A program made the translations under genes and the position numbers. From Roseibium hamelinense (GTDB lineage: Bacteria; Pseudomonadota; Alphaproteobacteria; Rhizobiales; Stappiaceae), in contig NZ_VLLF01000013.1 of NCBI RefSeq assembly GCF_007830545.1, positions 1-64,000 on the forward strand: a DNA stretch of 64,000 bases. Reading direction: 5' to 3'. Positions 18,227-28,731 of the stretch are shown one piece after another. How positions within the stretch are numbered: position 1 is the stretch's first letter; each line of letters begins with the position of its first letter. Below the pieces are notes generated by a model. That model saw only the letters and a program-made list of their open reading frames with translations, was not told the origin of the DNA and did no database searches.

Positions 18227-19468
18227 CTAGCTACGGTAATCACCGTTGATCTCTACATATTCTTTTGTGAGATCACATGTCCAAACGGTAGCTTGCCCTG
18301 TTCCAAGCCCAAGATTGACGCGAAGTGTAATATTTTCAGCTTTCATGATCGCGCTTGTTGCTTCCTCGCTGTAGCAAGGGTCACGCTCTCCTTGAAAAGC
18401 CACTCGGACGTCACCAAACCAAATCGACAAGCTGTCGCGGTCTGCACGTTCACCGGCCTTACCGACCGCCATCACGACTCGTCCCCAATTGGCGTCTTCA
18501 CCGGCAATGGCAGTCTTGACCAACGGCGAATTTGCAATCGACAGCGCAATTCTTTTTGCTGACACATCACTTTCGGCGTCTTCAACTTCAATTTGCACGA
18601 ATTTTCGCGCGCCCTCACCGTCTTTGACAATCTGATGCGCTAAATCTGACATGACATCCCCGAGCGCGGAACGGACCACATCGATACGCGGGTCATCCAT
18701 CTCGTTTATCGGAGCTATGCCTTTCTCAGCAGCCGATCCGGTCGAGAAGAGCAGCACCGTGTCAGAGGTCGAAGTATCGCTATCTACAGTGATCGCGTTA
18801 AAAGAGCCCTCAACCCTTTCTGACAAAAGTGTTTGCATGACATGGGAACTGATATCTGCATCGGTGAATATGAATGACAGCATTGTCGCCATGTCCGGTG
18901 CGATCATACCGGCACCTTTGGCAATGCCGTTGATGGTTATCTTTTGGCCATCCAGATCTACGTTTGCGGTAGCAATCTTTGGATAGGTATCAGTCGTCAT
19001 GATCGCCCGGGCCGCCTCCAGCCAGGTTGCCGGCTTATCTGCAGCTACTAAATCGTCGATGACAGACGAAAACTTATCGGCAGGCAACGGCTCTCCGATT
19101 ACTCCTGTCGAGGCCAGAAGAACCTCTTCATCCAGGCACCCAAGCGCTTTTGCAGCGATTCTGGCAGAAAGCGCGACAGCGTCCGCTCCCTTTTTTCCGG
19201 TGAAAGCGTTTGCGTTGCCCGAATTCACCAAAAGGCCTCGTGCGGTTCCACGTTTCAAAATCGATTTGCACCAATCAACGGGGGCCGAAGGGCATTTTGA
19301 TTTGGTAAAAACACCGGCAACTTTGGTGCCTGGTCTAAAATTGGCCAACAGAACATCAGCGCGACCGGAGTACTTTATTCCAGCTTCGCCCGTTGAAAAC
19401 GTGACACCACCTATGTCCGGCAATTCCGGGAAAGCGGTCGGCGCGAGCGGCGAAATCTTGGCAGACAT
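18227..19468 (-). CDS. argJ: Bifunctional glutamate N-acetyltransferase/amino-acid acetyltransferase
   Basis: A 413-residue enzyme of the cyclic arginine pathway that moves the acetyl group from N-acetylornithine to glutamate and may also use acetyl-CoA. The self-cleavage site is visible as [14 protein letters not shown], cut between Ala and Thr to give alpha and beta chains with Thr as the nucleophile. Other conserved parts are [10 protein letters not shown] and the C-terminal [11 protein letters not shown]. It precedes mutT and the Flp pilin on the minus strand and follows the parvulin isomerase after a hairpin. Confidence 0.97.
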   Translation of the reverse strand: MSAKISPLAPTAFPELPDIGGVTFSTGEAGIKYSGRADVLLANFRPGTKVAGVFTKSKCPSAPVDWCKSILKRGTARGLLVNSGNANAFTGKKGADAVALSARIAAKALGCLDEEVLLASTGVIGEPLPADKFSSVIDDLVAADKPATWLEAARAIMTTDTYPKIATANVDLDGQKITINGIAKGAGMIAPDMATMLSFIFTDADISSHVMQTLLSERVEGSFNAITVDSDTSTSDTVLLFSTGSAAEKGIAPINEMDDPRIDVVRSALGDVMSDLAHQIVKDGEGARKFVQIEVEDAESDVSAKRIALSIANSPLVKTAIAGEDANWGRVVMAVGKAGERADRDSLSIWFGDVRVAFQGERDPCYSEEATSAIMKAENITLRVNLGLGTGQATVWTCDLTKEYVEINGDYRS

Positions 19469-19583
19469 AGATGTTCTCAGGACAGTGTTGGCACGTAATG
19501 AGCCATGCCCTACCAGACAAACGCGTGCAAGCGATACTGAAAGTTTGGCGCGATGACCCGAAATGATCCGCGCATAGTAACAA

Positions 19584-19610
19584 CCCGGCCTCTTAAGTAT
19601 AAAGGCCGGG
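19584..19610 (-). terminator. Hairpin between the parvulin gene and argJ, possible terminator
   Basis: An 8-bp stem CCCGGCCT/AGGCCGGG (19584-19591 and 19603-19610) lies 25 nt after the parvulin stop. The minus-strand tail is TTGTTACT, only weakly U-rich, so termination would be incomplete at best. Confidence 0.5.
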
Positions 19611-19635
19611 CCATTTCTCTACAGCAGTAATAACG

Positions 19636-20520
19636 TCACTCTGCTAGGTCATCTGTCTCGCCATTGGACGGCTGAGCGAGTGTTTCATCCAGGATCTCGA
19701 CGTCGATATCCGCTTTCAACGCCTCCATTTCCTGCTCATAACGCTCTCGGACTAACGCCTGGCGGAGATTGGTTTGCACCTCTTCCAGTGCCGGCTTGGG
19801 CTGCCGGCGTTTGTCTTCAAGTTTGATAACGTGCCAGCCAAACTGCGTTTCGACAGGTTCTTCGGTGTACGAACCCGGCTCCAGCGCAAACACAGCGTCT
19901 TCGAAAGGCTTCACCATCTGCCCTCTTGTGAAATAGCCTAAATCACCGCCGTTTGCGCCCGAAGGTCCGGTAGACTTCTCTTTAGCAAGCTCAGCGAAAT
20001 CAGCACCGCCGTTCAACTGCTGAATGATATCATCCGCTATAGCTTTGTCCTCGACCAGAATGTGACGGGCATTCAACTCCTCATCCCCTTCATAGTCGGC
20101 ATACTGTTCATCATAGGCGGCTTGTAGATCCTCATCCGAAATACCACCGTCGATTTTTTGCGCAAGATAAGCATTTCGCAGCGCCCGAAGCGTCAGAAAA
20201 TCGATTTGCTTTTGGAAATCGTCCCCTTTGTCTATGCCCTCACGCCGGGCCGCTTCTGCAAGAAGCTCCATGTCCACCAAGACATCGAGGAGAATTGCTC
20301 TCCATTGTGCTGGCGGGAACCTTTGGAGCTCCGACCCAAGGTCTTGCGCCGCGAACGCGATATCCGCTTCCGTAATTTCTGCATCACCCACTTTGGCTAT
20401 GACGTCATCGGGCTCTGCTGCATGCAACCCGCCAACACTCGGCAATGCTGTTCCGAGCGATACAGCAAACATCGTGGCAACGAGCAGCCGAACAGGACGG
20501 CGCGAAGTTAGTCGGAACAT
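19636..20520 (-). CDS. Parvulin-type peptidyl-prolyl cis-trans isomerase
   Basis: A 294-residue exported isomerase. A signal peptide occupies about residues 1-35 (RPVRLLVATMFAVSLG, cut near HAA/EP). A SurA-like N-terminal helical region follows, and then a parvulin domain at about 150-245 with ARHILVED, GGDLGYF and FGWHVIKL. Family members help fold envelope proteins in the periplasm. ATG 20520 has GAAGGA 7 nt upstream; a longer frame to 20637 lacks this. It is divergent from secA, a common order in this group. Confidence 0.93.
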   Translation of the reverse strand: MFRLTSRRPVRLLVATMFAVSLGTALPSVGGLHAAEPDDVIAKVGDAEITEADIAFAAQDLGSELQRFPPAQWRAILLDVLVDMELLAEAARREGIDKGDDFQKQIDFLTLRALRNAYLAQKIDGGISDEDLQAAYDEQYADYEGDEELNARHILVEDKAIADDIIQQLNGGADFAELAKEKSTGPSGANGGDLGYFTRGQMVKPFEDAVFALEPGSYTEEPVETQFGWHVIKLEDKRRQPKPALEEVQTNLRQALVRERYEQEMEALKADIDVEILDETLAQPSNGETDDLAE

Positions 20521-20814
20521 ATGATGTCCTTCGGTAATTAGTTCTGGGGTTTCTCTAGCACGGACCAGCCGCTCGTATCTAAGAAAGGCAGGACGCCGTC
20601 TGGCCAGCAACTTTGCGCGTCCGCACAGCGTTGACAAGCATTCTAGCCCCTCTTATCTGTCGAACGGCTCCAATCCGGTTGGGGCATGACCTTTTCTACG
20701 GTTTGTCTACCAGGGCCATGAGCCAGCTCAGACCGTGGACAACAATTGAGACGATTTCATGGGCAGGCCGTCATCAGCCAACAAGGACGCCGCCCAACAA
20801 GAAAGGACCGCCGC

Positions 20815-23601
20815 ATGGCCGGCCTTGGCGCGCTAGCACGAAAGATTTTTGGATCCTCCAACGACCGGAAGGTCAAAAGCTACAGGGCTCAGGTCGACAG
20901 GATCAACGCTCTGGAAGCCGAAATGCAAAGCCTGAGCGATGATCAGTTGAGAGCCCGGACAGGCGAGTTCAAAGAACAGCTGGAAAACGGCGCCAACCTA
21001 AACGATTTGGTGGTTCCGGCATTTGCAACAGTCCGAGAAGCTGCGAAACGCGCTCTTGGCCAACGGCATTACGATGTTCAGCTAATCGGCGGCATGGTCC
21101 TCAATGAAGGCCGCATTTCCGAGATGCGGACCGGGGAGGGTAAGACACTCGTTGCAACGGCACCAGTGTATTTGAATGCGTTGGCCGGCCGAGGTGTTCA
21201 CGTTGTGACCGTAAATGACTATCTGGCACAACGCGATAGCGACTGGATGGGTCAAGTCTACCGTTTTCTTGGGTTGTCCGTTGGGTGCATAACCCACGGG
21301 CTGTCCGACGAACAACGCCGGGCCGCCTATGAGGCTGACGTCACTTATGGCACCAACAACGAGTTTGGGTTCGACTACCTTCGCGACAACATGAAGCACG
21401 ATCGTCAATCGATGGTTCAGCGTGATCACGCGTACGCCATCGTGGACGAAGTTGATTCTATTTTGATCGACGAAGCCCGTACACCGCTCATCATCTCCGG
21501 CCCATTGGAAGATAGGTCCGACTTCTACAACACCGTAGATGCATTCATTCCGATGTTGACCGAGGAAGACTTCGAACTGGATGAAAAGCAGCGTGCGGCA
21601 ACCTTCACAGAGGCGGGCAACGAGAAGCTGGAAACGCTGCTTGCAGAGGCGGACCTTCTCAAGGGCGATTCCCTTTATGACGTGGAGAACGTGTCTGTCG
21701 TACACCATCTCCAGCAGGCCTTGAAAGCGCATAAACTTTTCCAGCGAGACAAAGACTACATCGTCCGAAATGGTGAGGTGGTCATAATTGATGAGTTCAC
21801 TGGTAGGATGATGCCCGGACGCCGGTTCTCAGAAGGGCTTCACCAAGCCCTGGAGGCGCGCGAAAAAGTACGCATCCAGCCAGAAAACCAGACCCTTGCA
21901 TCCATCACTTTCCAGAACTACTTCCGCATGTACGACAAGCTGGCGGGCATGACCGGTACAGCCTCGACAGAAGCTGACGAGTTCATGGACATTTACGGCC
22001 TGGAAGTCCTCGAAATTCCAACCAATGTCGCCGTTAAGCGTATTGACGATGATGACGAAGTCTATCGCACGTTTGAAGAAAAATTCGCCGCAATCGTCAA
22101 GCTCATTGACGATTGCAAAGAGCGCGGGCAGCCGATTCTGGTAGGCACAACGTCCATCGAAAAATCCGAGTATCTTGCCGAGCTGCTCAAAAAGCACGGG
22201 TACAAGCAGATCGATGTTTCAGATCCGAAGGCAATCGCTGACGCTCAGAAACAGGAAGGCGGCAAGTCTAAGGTCTTCTCTGTTTTGAACGCACGCTATC
22301 ACGAACAGGAAGCTTCAATTATCGCTCAAGCCGGTTTGCCGGGTGCTGTAACCATCGCAACAAACATGGCGGGGCGAGGCACGGACATTCAGCTCGGCGG
22401 AAATGCCGACATGCAAATCAGCATCGAACTGGGCGACGTGCCCGAGGGCGAGGAACGCACGCGCCGCGAAGCCGAGATCAAGGCCGAGATCGAAGAGAAG
22501 AAAAAGCAGGCGCTAGCAGCCGGTGGTCTCTACGTTATTGGAACTGAACGTCATGAGAGCCGGCGCATTGACAACCAGCTTCGTGGCCGATCAGGACGTC
22601 AAGGTGATCCTGGCCACTCAAAATTTTTCTTGTCGCTGCAAGATGACCTGATGCGGATTTTCGGATCTGAACGCATGGATTCGATGCTGCAAAAACTCGG
22701 TCTTGAAGAGGGTGAAGCAATCATTCACCCGTGGATCAACAAGGCGCTTGAGAAAGCGCAGCAGAAAGTCGAAGCGCGCAACTTCGATATCCGTAAGAAT
22801 CTCTTGAAATTCGACAATGTTATGAATGACCAGCGCAAGGTCGTTTTTGAACAGCGCATCGACCTTATGGATGGCGACAACCTGCAGGAAACAGTCAGCG
22901 ACATGCGTCACGACGTGATCGAGAGTCTTGTCGGTCGCCACATTCCCGAACGCGCCTATCCTGAGCAGTGGGATACAGAGGGACTTCAAGAAGAAGTCAG
23001 AACAATTCTCAATCTTGATCTTCCGGTGACAGACTGGGCCGCTGAAGAAGGCATTGCGGAAGAAGAGGTCAAAGACCGCTTGCGCCGCGCCGCAGATGAG
23101 GCCATGGCGCAAAAGGTCGCCAGATATGGACCGGACATCGTTCGACAGTTGGAGAAAATGCTCCTCCTCCAGACGCTCGACAATCTCTGGCGCGAGCATC
23201 TGTCCAATCTGGATCATCTGCGATCTGTTGTCGGGTTCCGCGGGTATGCGCAGCGAGATCCGCTGCAGGAATACAAGACCGAAGCCTTTACCCTATTTGA
23301 ATCTATGCTTTCGCAACTCCGCGAAACGACAACCTCTCAGTTGCTGAAGGTTGAGCTGGTTCAGGAACAGGCCCCGGCATTCCAACAAGCGCCGGAATTG
23401 CCGGAAATGCATGCACATCACATTGATGCGACGACAGGCCTTGATGAGATGGCACAAGCAGATGCGCAACTCGCGCCAAACCGCCCTTCAGCCGAACGGA
23501 ATCCTGAAGACCCAAGCACATGGGGCAAAGTCGGGCGAAATGAGGCCTGTCCATGTGGCTCAGGAAAAAAATTCAAACACTGCCACGGTGCACTCGTGTA
23601 A
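20815..23601 (+). CDS. secA: Preprotein translocase subunit SecA
   Basis: A 928-residue ATPase motor that pushes unfolded preproteins through SecYEG. Walker A is [11 protein letters not shown] and the DEAD-like element is [17 protein letters not shown]. The second helicase domain carries [10 protein letters not shown] and [11 protein letters not shown]. The C-terminus holds the zinc and SecB-binding motif [18 protein letters not shown] 20815 ([21 protein letters not shown]) has AAAGGA upstream. A strong terminator follows. Confidence 0.98.
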   Translation: MAGLGALARKIFGSSNDRKVKSYRAQVDRINALEAEMQSLSDDQLRARTGEFKEQLENGANLNDLVVPAFATVREAAKRALGQRHYDVQLIGGMVLNEGRISEMRTGEGKTLVATAPVYLNALAGRGVHVVTVNDYLAQRDSDWMGQVYRFLGLSVGCITHGLSDEQRRAAYEADVTYGTNNEFGFDYLRDNMKHDRQSMVQRDHAYAIVDEVDSILIDEARTPLIISGPLEDRSDFYNTVDAFIPMLTEEDFELDEKQRAATFTEAGNEKLETLLAEADLLKGDSLYDVENVSVVHHLQQALKAHKLFQRDKDYIVRNGEVVIIDEFTGRMMPGRRFSEGLHQALEAREKVRIQPENQTLASITFQNYFRMYDKLAGMTGTASTEADEFMDIYGLEVLEIPTNVAVKRIDDDDEVYRTFEEKFAAIVKLIDDCKERGQPILVGTTSIEKSEYLAELLKKHGYKQIDVSDPKAIADAQKQEGGKSKVFSVLNARYHEQEASIIAQAGLPGAVTIATNMAGRGTDIQLGGNADMQISIELGDVPEGEERTRREAEIKAEIEEKKKQALAAGGLYVIGTERHESRRIDNQLRGRSGRQGDPGHSKFFLSLQDDLMRIFGSERMDSMLQKLGLEEGEAIIHPWINKALEKAQQKVEARNFDIRKNLLKFDNVMNDQRKVVFEQRIDLMDGDNLQETVSDMRHDVIESLVGRHIPERAYPEQWDTEGLQEEVRTILNLDLPVTDWAAEEGIAEEEVKDRLRRAADEAMAQKVARYGPDIVRQLEKMLLLQTLDNLWREHLSNLDHLRSVVGFRGYAQRDPLQEYKTEAFTLFESMLSQLRETTTSQLLKVELVQEQAPAFQQAPELPEMHAHHIDATTGLDEMAQADAQLAPNRPSAERNPEDPSTWGKVGRNEACPCGSGKKFKHCHGALV

Positions 23602-23625
23602 TTGATCATAAAACGCGATCGAAAA

Positions 23626-23653
23626 GGCCAGCCTTAGGGCTGGTCTTTTTTTT
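23626..23653 (+). terminator. Rho-independent terminator of secA
   Basis: An 8-bp stem GGCCAGCC/GGCTGGTC (23626-23633 and 23638-23645) with a TTAG tetraloop is followed by eight T residues. It lies 25 nt after the secA stop and about 50 nt before the glycosyltransferase start. Confidence 0.93.
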
Positions 23654-23702
23654 GAATATCCGGCAGTTTGCCGCCCAACTGTTTGACCGTCGGCACAAAA
23701 GC

Positions 23703-24725
23703 ATGAGCACCAGCACACAAAGCAAAGTCTATCTAACGCGCCGAGCTGAAATCCGCTGCGCAAAGCCTTTGCTGAGCATTGTGGTGCCGGTCTTCAACGA
23801 AGCCGACGTTATCGGAATCTTCATCGAGGAAACTCAAAAGGTTTTAGCAGATCTTGAGCTTGCCTACGAATATGTCTTCGTCGATGACGGCAGCCTGGAT
23901 ACCACGGCGGATATTCTCGAAGAAAAGATCAGGGACGGCCTTCCCGCCCGTTTGCTTGGACTGTCCAGAAATTTCGGCAAAGAGGCAGCGCTTTCCGCAG
24001 GCCTCGAACACGCTCACGGCGACATTGTTGTCATCATTGACGTGGACCTTCAGGATCCGCCGGAACTCATCCCGCAAATGGTCGATGGCTGGCGGGCAGG
24101 CTATGACGTTGTCTACGGCCTGCGGGTCGACCGTTCCTCAGATACGCTGATGAAACGGTCAACCGCTGGCATGTTCTACCGATTGTTCAACCAGCTGGCG
24201 AATATCGAAATGCCGCCAAATGCCGGAGACTTCCGCCTCATTGACCGGTCCGTGGTGAATGCACTTTTGAAGCTTCCGGAACGAAACCGGTTTATGAAAG
24301 GGCTATTCGCCTGGGTCGGCTTTCCGTCGATGGCCTTGCCTTACGAGCGCCCTGCTCGCCGGGCAGGCGAGGGAAAATGGAATTACTGGAAGCTCTGGAA
24401 TTTCGCCATTGATGGTTTGACCGGCTTCACAACGATGCCACTGAGAATATGGTTTTACGGCGGTGCCATAATAGCAGGCGCGGCGTTTGCCTACGCACTT
24501 TATTTGACCATTCGTGTGTTTTTCACAGGTGTCGATGTTCCCGGGTACACGTCTTTGATGGTGGCCCTGTTGTTCTTTTCCGGCATCCAGTTGCTTTCCA
24601 TTGGAATGATTGGTGAGTATGTGTCCCGGCTGTTCAATGAATCGAAACAGCGACCGGTTTATCTTCTTCAAGATGTGATTGAAGGCCCAAATTCCTTACC
24701 AAATCGGGCGAACAAGGAAACATGA
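23703..24725 (+). CDS. Family 2 glycosyltransferase, GtrB/DPM1-like
   Basis: A 340-residue membrane-bound glycosyltransferase. The GT2 domain begins LSIVVPVFNEADVIG and has FVDDGSLDTT and the metal-binding DVDLQDPPELI. Two C-terminal membrane helices follow (about residues 255-280 and 290-315). Family members transfer a sugar from a nucleotide donor to undecaprenyl phosphate on the cytoplasmic face. ATG 23703 is the first credible start after the secA terminator. Its stop overlaps the gtrA-like start (ATGA), so the two are coupled. Confidence 0.92.
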   Translation: MSTSTQSKVYLTRRAEIRCAKPLLSIVVPVFNEADVIGIFIEETQKVLADLELAYEYVFVDDGSLDTTADILEEKIRDGLPARLLGLSRNFGKEAALSAGLEHAHGDIVVIIDVDLQDPPELIPQMVDGWRAGYDVVYGLRVDRSSDTLMKRSTAGMFYRLFNQLANIEMPPNAGDFRLIDRSVVNALLKLPERNRFMKGLFAWVGFPSMALPYERPARRAGEGKWNYWKLWNFAIDGLTGFTTMPLRIWFYGGAIIAGAAFAYALYLTIRVFFTGVDVPGYTSLMVALLFFSGIQLLSIGMIGEYVSRLFNESKQRPVYLLQDVIEGPNSLPNRANKET

Positions 24726-25174
24726 TGTCCAACTCCGATCGGCTGCCCCTGGTGAAACAGCGCATTAAAACCGAGGTAGGGGCCGCCAGCCGATTTGCGA
24801 TTGTGGGCGCGACAGCTACCGGTGTACACGCGGCGACTGCGGTTGGCCTTCTCGAATTCGGAATCCTCAGTGCATTCCCGGCAAATATTGTCGGCTTCAT
24901 GATCGCATTTTGTGTGTCATTCACCGGACACCATTTCTGGAGTTTTGGCGCATCCAGACACGATGCAGCAGTCAGCCGCCGCATGCGGCGGTTTTTTACG
25001 CTTGCCGCCAGCGGTTTTGCCCTAAATTCGACCGCTCTGGCTGCTTGGTTACAACTGACACCGTGGCCAGACGCGCTCGGAATTCTGTTTTCGATCGCAG
25101 TCGTGCCAGGCCTTACCTTTCTTGGCTCTCGCTTATGGGCTTTCTCCGGACACTCACAAGACAAAGATGTTTAA
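24722..25174 (+). CDS. GtrA family membrane protein (putative lipid-linked sugar flippase)
   Basis: A 150-residue protein with four hydrophobic helices and the GtrA pattern (FAIVGATATGVHA, NIVGFMIAFCVSFTGHHFWSF, FLGSRLWAF). GtrA proteins are thought to flip undecaprenyl-phosphate-linked sugars across the inner membrane. It overlaps the GT2 gene by 4 nt and the next glycosyltransferase by 8 nt, which argues for one functional unit. Confidence 0.9.
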   Translation: MMSNSDRLPLVKQRIKTEVGAASRFAIVGATATGVHAATAVGLLEFGILSAFPANIVGFMIAFCVSFTGHHFWSFGASRHDAAVSRRMRRFFTLAASGFALNSTALAAWLQLTPWPDALGILFSIAVVPGLTFLGSRLWAFSGHSQDKDV

Positions 25175-26684
25175 ACGGCTGAGCGCACGAAATGCCGCGC
25201 TGTTGTATGGGACAGTCACCTGCTTGCTATGGGCTTTGGTTCCGACACTCCTTTTTCCCAATCCGCCTCTGGATGTCGTCGAAGGCTTCGCCTGGGGCCG
25301 GGAACTTGCGCTTGGCTATACCAAGCACCCGCCCATGCAAGCCTGGCTGCTCGAAGCAACCTACCGGCTTACTGGCGGCCATGTTTTCGGCGGATACTGG
25401 CTCAGCGCCGCCTGCGTTGGTCTAAGCTACATCGCCATTTGGAAGCTTGCCCGCCGTCTGCGCATATCTCCGGCCGGTGCTCTCTGGTCAATACTCCTCA
25501 CGAGTATCACCTTTTACTTCACTCAGCCGCTGCCGGAGTTCAATCCGAACATTCTCCAAATCCCTGTTTGGGCCTGGATGATCCTGTTGTTCCACCAGGC
25601 GCTCGCCAATGGCAAAAAGACGGACTGGCTGCTCCTTGGCGCCGTGGCAGCATTCGGCCTCTATACAAAGTATTTCGTTGCCTTGCTGGTCGGCGCGATC
25701 GGTCTTTATGTGCTCGTCTTCCCACGCGCGCGGCGGTGCCTTTTAACTGCGGGTCCGTGGCTTGCCGCGCTCACCTGCGTGATTTTGCTCATCCCGCATA
25801 TTTGGTGGCTTTTTCAAACTGATTTCCTGACCCTTCAATATGCTGCAAGCCGCAGCAAGACAGCCGTGGGTATTTTGGACCACATCCTAAACCCGTTGTC
25901 CTTCTTCGGCGCACAGCTCGGCAACCATGCGGCACTGATCCTCGCAGTTCTGGTAGGGCTGGGTGTGGCTGGGCTGAAGCACAGGAATGACCCTGCGACG
26001 CCTGCACTTCCAAAGGATTTGCAGAGCAAGGTTTTTGTCCTGTGGTTTGCCTTCTTGCCTCTTTCAGTGCTTCTGCTCGCCGGTTTGAGTACCGGTAACG
26101 AGTTTGAGCATATGTGGGGCACGCCCATGTTTGTTCTTTCCGGCCTGGCAGCCGTTTATCTGCTGGATCTCCCAAAACGCTTCCGGCACCAAAAAGCGGC
26201 TTTGTCACTCGTTGTTCTCGTGCAAGCGACTTTTATTGTCTTAGCCATAGGACAGGCCACGCTGGAGCCGCGGTGGAAAGCAAAACAAACGCGCATGCAC
26301 TATCCCGGAGAGGCCGTCGCTCTTGCGCTCTCACAGGCATGGAAAAACGAAATGGGTTCCGAATTGCGTTACATTGCGGGAGACATGTGGTCGGCGGCCA
26401 ATGTAACGATCCATGCGCCTGAGCGGCCATCCATGTTCTATCTTCATGATGTCGAACTGAGCCCCTGGATCAATCTGTCGGATGTGCAGAATAAAGGGCT
26501 GATGATTGTCTGGCGGGGAACAAATGACCAGCCGCTCGCCGAATTACTGAGGTTTTATCCAAACGCCAGACGCCAGAGCAGCATTGACATCGATTATGCT
26601 GGCAATGGCATCATTCCGCCGGTCACAGTCAATTGGCTTATTATCCCGCCTGGATCTGTTGCAGTAGAACCGATGGCAAACTGA
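25167..26684 (+). CDS. GT39/GT83-like membrane glycosyltransferase (ArnT/PMT type)
   Basis: A 505-residue integral membrane protein with about ten predicted helices. The first periplasmic loop carries the acidic and aromatic residues expected of lipid-phosphate-sugar-dependent transferases (DVVEGFAWGRELALGYTKHPPM). A soluble C-terminal domain of about 150 residues follows (YIAGDMWSAANVTIHAPERPS). It probably takes a sugar from the lipid carrier made and flipped by the two preceding genes and adds it to a periplasmic acceptor such as LPS or a glycan. The acceptor is unknown. ATG 25167 lies inside the gtrA end. Confidence 0.85.
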   Translation: MFKRLSARNAALLYGTVTCLLWALVPTLLFPNPPLDVVEGFAWGRELALGYTKHPPMQAWLLEATYRLTGGHVFGGYWLSAACVGLSYIAIWKLARRLRISPAGALWSILLTSITFYFTQPLPEFNPNILQIPVWAWMILLFHQALANGKKTDWLLLGAVAAFGLYTKYFVALLVGAIGLYVLVFPRARRCLLTAGPWLAALTCVILLIPHIWWLFQTDFLTLQYAASRSKTAVGILDHILNPLSFFGAQLGNHAALILAVLVGLGVAGLKHRNDPATPALPKDLQSKVFVLWFAFLPLSVLLLAGLSTGNEFEHMWGTPMFVLSGLAAVYLLDLPKRFRHQKAALSLVVLVQATFIVLAIGQATLEPRWKAKQTRMHYPGEAVALALSQAWKNEMGSELRYIAGDMWSAANVTIHAPERPSMFYLHDVELSPWINLSDVQNKGLMIVWRGTNDQPLAELLRFYPNARRQSSIDIDYAGNGIIPPVTVNWLIIPPGSVAVEPMAN

Positions 26685-26735
26685 ATGCCCGACAAAGACA
26701 TAGTACCGCCAACCATTTCCACCTAATTTAGCCTT

Positions 26736-27938
26736 ATGGTGGACATGCAAAAAATAGACGACGTCGAAGAATGGATGATCGGTCAGGCGCTGGCCTCACA
26801 GCCGGTCCCTGATATGTTTGGCGAAATGTGCGAACGTTTGCGCGCCTGCGGCATACCCGTTGAGCGCTCCTTGATGGCTTGGGCAACCCTTCACCCTCTA
26901 GTTGAGGCTGAAGTCGCATACTGGACAGCCTCGGAAGGTGTCAGATTCGAGCAATTTCACCACGACGAAAACGATACCGAAGAGTGGCTGAACAGTCCTC
27001 TTCGCATGGTCATCGTCAACCGGGAAACCATGTTCAGGAGCCGACTCGATCAAGGCAATTCGGAGCATGACTTTCCGTTGTGCAAGCAGCTAGCTGAGGA
27101 AGGATTTACCGACTATCTCATATTGGCGACAGCCTTCCGCATGCCCGCAATGGACGATCAGAGAGCCTACACCGGGATCGTTGTAAGCTGGTCAACCCGC
27201 CAGAAGGGCGGATTCACAGACGCGCAACTCAAAGCCATCAACTACATTCAAAAAAGACTGGCCTTGGCCGCACGAGGCAATGTCGAAGAACAGATCGCCA
27301 GAACGATTGCCGAAACCTACCTGGGAAAATGGGCTGGAAATCGTGTTCTGAGCGGTCAAATCCAGCACGGTGACGGCGAACGGATTCGGGCCGTCATTTT
27401 TTACTGCGATATGCGCCGATCCACCCAGATCGCAGATGTCCTTGGTCCTGAAAAATATCTCGCCTGGCTGAATGATTTCTTTCGGGCAACGGCAACTCCT
27501 GTCCTCAACCATGGTGGCGAGATACTGGATTTCATCGGCGACGCGGTGCTGGGCATTTTTCCCATCGACAGCGCAGGCTTTACAGTTGCCGTACACCGTG
27601 CGCTTAAAGCAACCGATGAGGTCCACAACAATATTCGTCGGGCAAACGATGCTCGTCCGGAGGGACCTGAACTCCGGGCAGGCATTGCATTATCAGTTGG
27701 AGAAGTCATGTTCGGTAATATCGGAGTGTCCGAGCGATTGACGTTTTCTGTCATTGGGCAAACCGTCCACGCTGCAGCCCGCCTTGAAAGCCTGACTAAA
27801 ACCGTTGGGTCCGATATTCTTATCACGGAGGATGTCGCAACCCATGTTGGGAACCGCGCCAAGCCAGCAGGCGAGTTCCTGCTGTCTGGCTTTAAGACCG
27901 TCCAGCCAATTTTTGAACTGTTGCCGCCATCAGCTTAG
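26736..27938 (+). CDS. Class III adenylate/guanylate cyclase-like protein with altered active site
   Basis: A 400-residue cytoplasmic protein. Residues 1-200 form a sensor-like region without a recognised motif. The class III cyclase domain runs from about 217 to 395. Both metal aspartates are present (D225 in FYCDMRRST, D269 in DFIGDAVLGIF), and the transition-state Arg is kept (R349 in AAARLE). However, the position of the substrate-selecting Lys before FIGD is Asp (D265), and the transition-state Asn of the VN-AAR motif is His (H345 in GQTVHAAAR). It may make a different product, act poorly, or be a degenerate cyclase used for binding. It is followed by a convergent L,D-transpeptidase gene. 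Confidence 0.85.
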   Translation: MVDMQKIDDVEEWMIGQALASQPVPDMFGEMCERLRACGIPVERSLMAWATLHPLVEAEVAYWTASEGVRFEQFHHDENDTEEWLNSPLRMVIVNRETMFRSRLDQGNSEHDFPLCKQLAEEGFTDYLILATAFRMPAMDDQRAYTGIVVSWSTRQKGGFTDAQLKAINYIQKRLALAARGNVEEQIARTIAETYLGKWAGNRVLSGQIQHGDGERIRAVIFYCDMRRSTQIADVLGPEKYLAWLNDFFRATATPVLNHGGEILDFIGDAVLGIFPIDSAGFTVAVHRALKATDEVHNNIRRANDARPEGPELRAGIALSVGEVMFGNIGVSERLTFSVIGQTVHAAARLESLTKTVGSDILITEDVATHVGNRAKPAGEFLLSGFKTVQPIFELLPPSA

Positions 27939-27958
27939 GTTCATGCGCAGAACTGCGT

Positions 27959-28555
27959 TCAGCGGACCTTGACCGTCGTCCCGATTTTGACCTGCTGATA
28001 CAAGTGTTCGACGTCTTCATTCCACATTCTGATGCAGCCAGACGAGACTGCGCGACCGATGCTCCAGTCTTCATTGGTCCCATGAATCCTGTAGAGCGTA
28101 TTGCCCAGGTAAAGCGCACGGGCACCGAGCGGATTTTCAGGACCGCCCGGCATATAGGAGGGCAGTTTTCGGCCGTTCTTGCGTTCTCTGACGATCATCT
28201 CAGCCGGTGGCGTCCAGCCCGGCCACTTCTTTTTCTGGGTGATTTTTTCTGTTCCGCGCCAGGTAAAGCCTTCCTTGCCAACACCGATGCCGTAGCGGAT
28301 CGCTGTTCCGTCATCCCGGACGAAGTACAGCCAACGTTTCTTCGTATCGATCACGATCGTGCCCGGTTCTCCTGCGCCCCGGTAGTTGACGATTTTTCGC
28401 TTGTACTTCTTGCGGGCGATCTTGCTCGCCGCTTCCGGTGTGAGCCTGTAGGTTACCCACTTTTTCGTATTTGGATCGAAAAAGCCGGACTGAGCCACGA
28501 CAGGTGACGTGCTTAAGACGCCCAACCCAAGCAGCAAGACCAAAAATAACCGCAT
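27959..28555 (-). CDS. L,D-transpeptidase (YkuD domain)
   Basis: A 198-residue exported enzyme that makes 3-3 cross-links in peptidoglycan or attaches proteins to it. A signal peptide covers residues 1-21 (MRLFLVLLLGLGVLS, cut near VVA/QS). The YkuD domain has His158 in YRIHGTNEDWSIG and the catalytic Cys174 in SSGCIRM. I chose ATG 28555, preceded by GGGGGTGA, because the longer frame to 28753 would bury the signal peptide. Confidence 0.95.
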   Translation of the reverse strand: MRLFLVLLLGLGVLSTSPVVAQSGFFDPNTKKWVTYRLTPEAASKIARKKYKRKIVNYRGAGEPGTIVIDTKKRWLYFVRDDGTAIRYGIGVGKEGFTWRGTEKITQKKKWPGWTPPAEMIVRERKNGRKLPSYMPGGPENPLGARALYLGNTLYRIHGTNEDWSIGRAVSSGCIRMWNEDVEHLYQQVKIGTTVKVR

Positions 28556-28731
28556 CAACGTCACCCCCACTTTGGTCCGAAAGGAGCCACAAGGGCGAAT
28601 CGGAACCTTGACAGAGCTAACACAGTGGCCGTTTTGGCTCCATAACGTTTTGCCGGACGTCTGATGACACTGGACTTTCCAATCCGGACTGGTATGCCCT
28701 TTTGGCGAATGTTTTAAATTCAGGACTGAGA

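Noticed and set aside
21082-21732. A 216-codon minus-strand open frame inside secA
   Set aside because: secA is unmistakable on the plus strand, and the antisense frame shows no domain.
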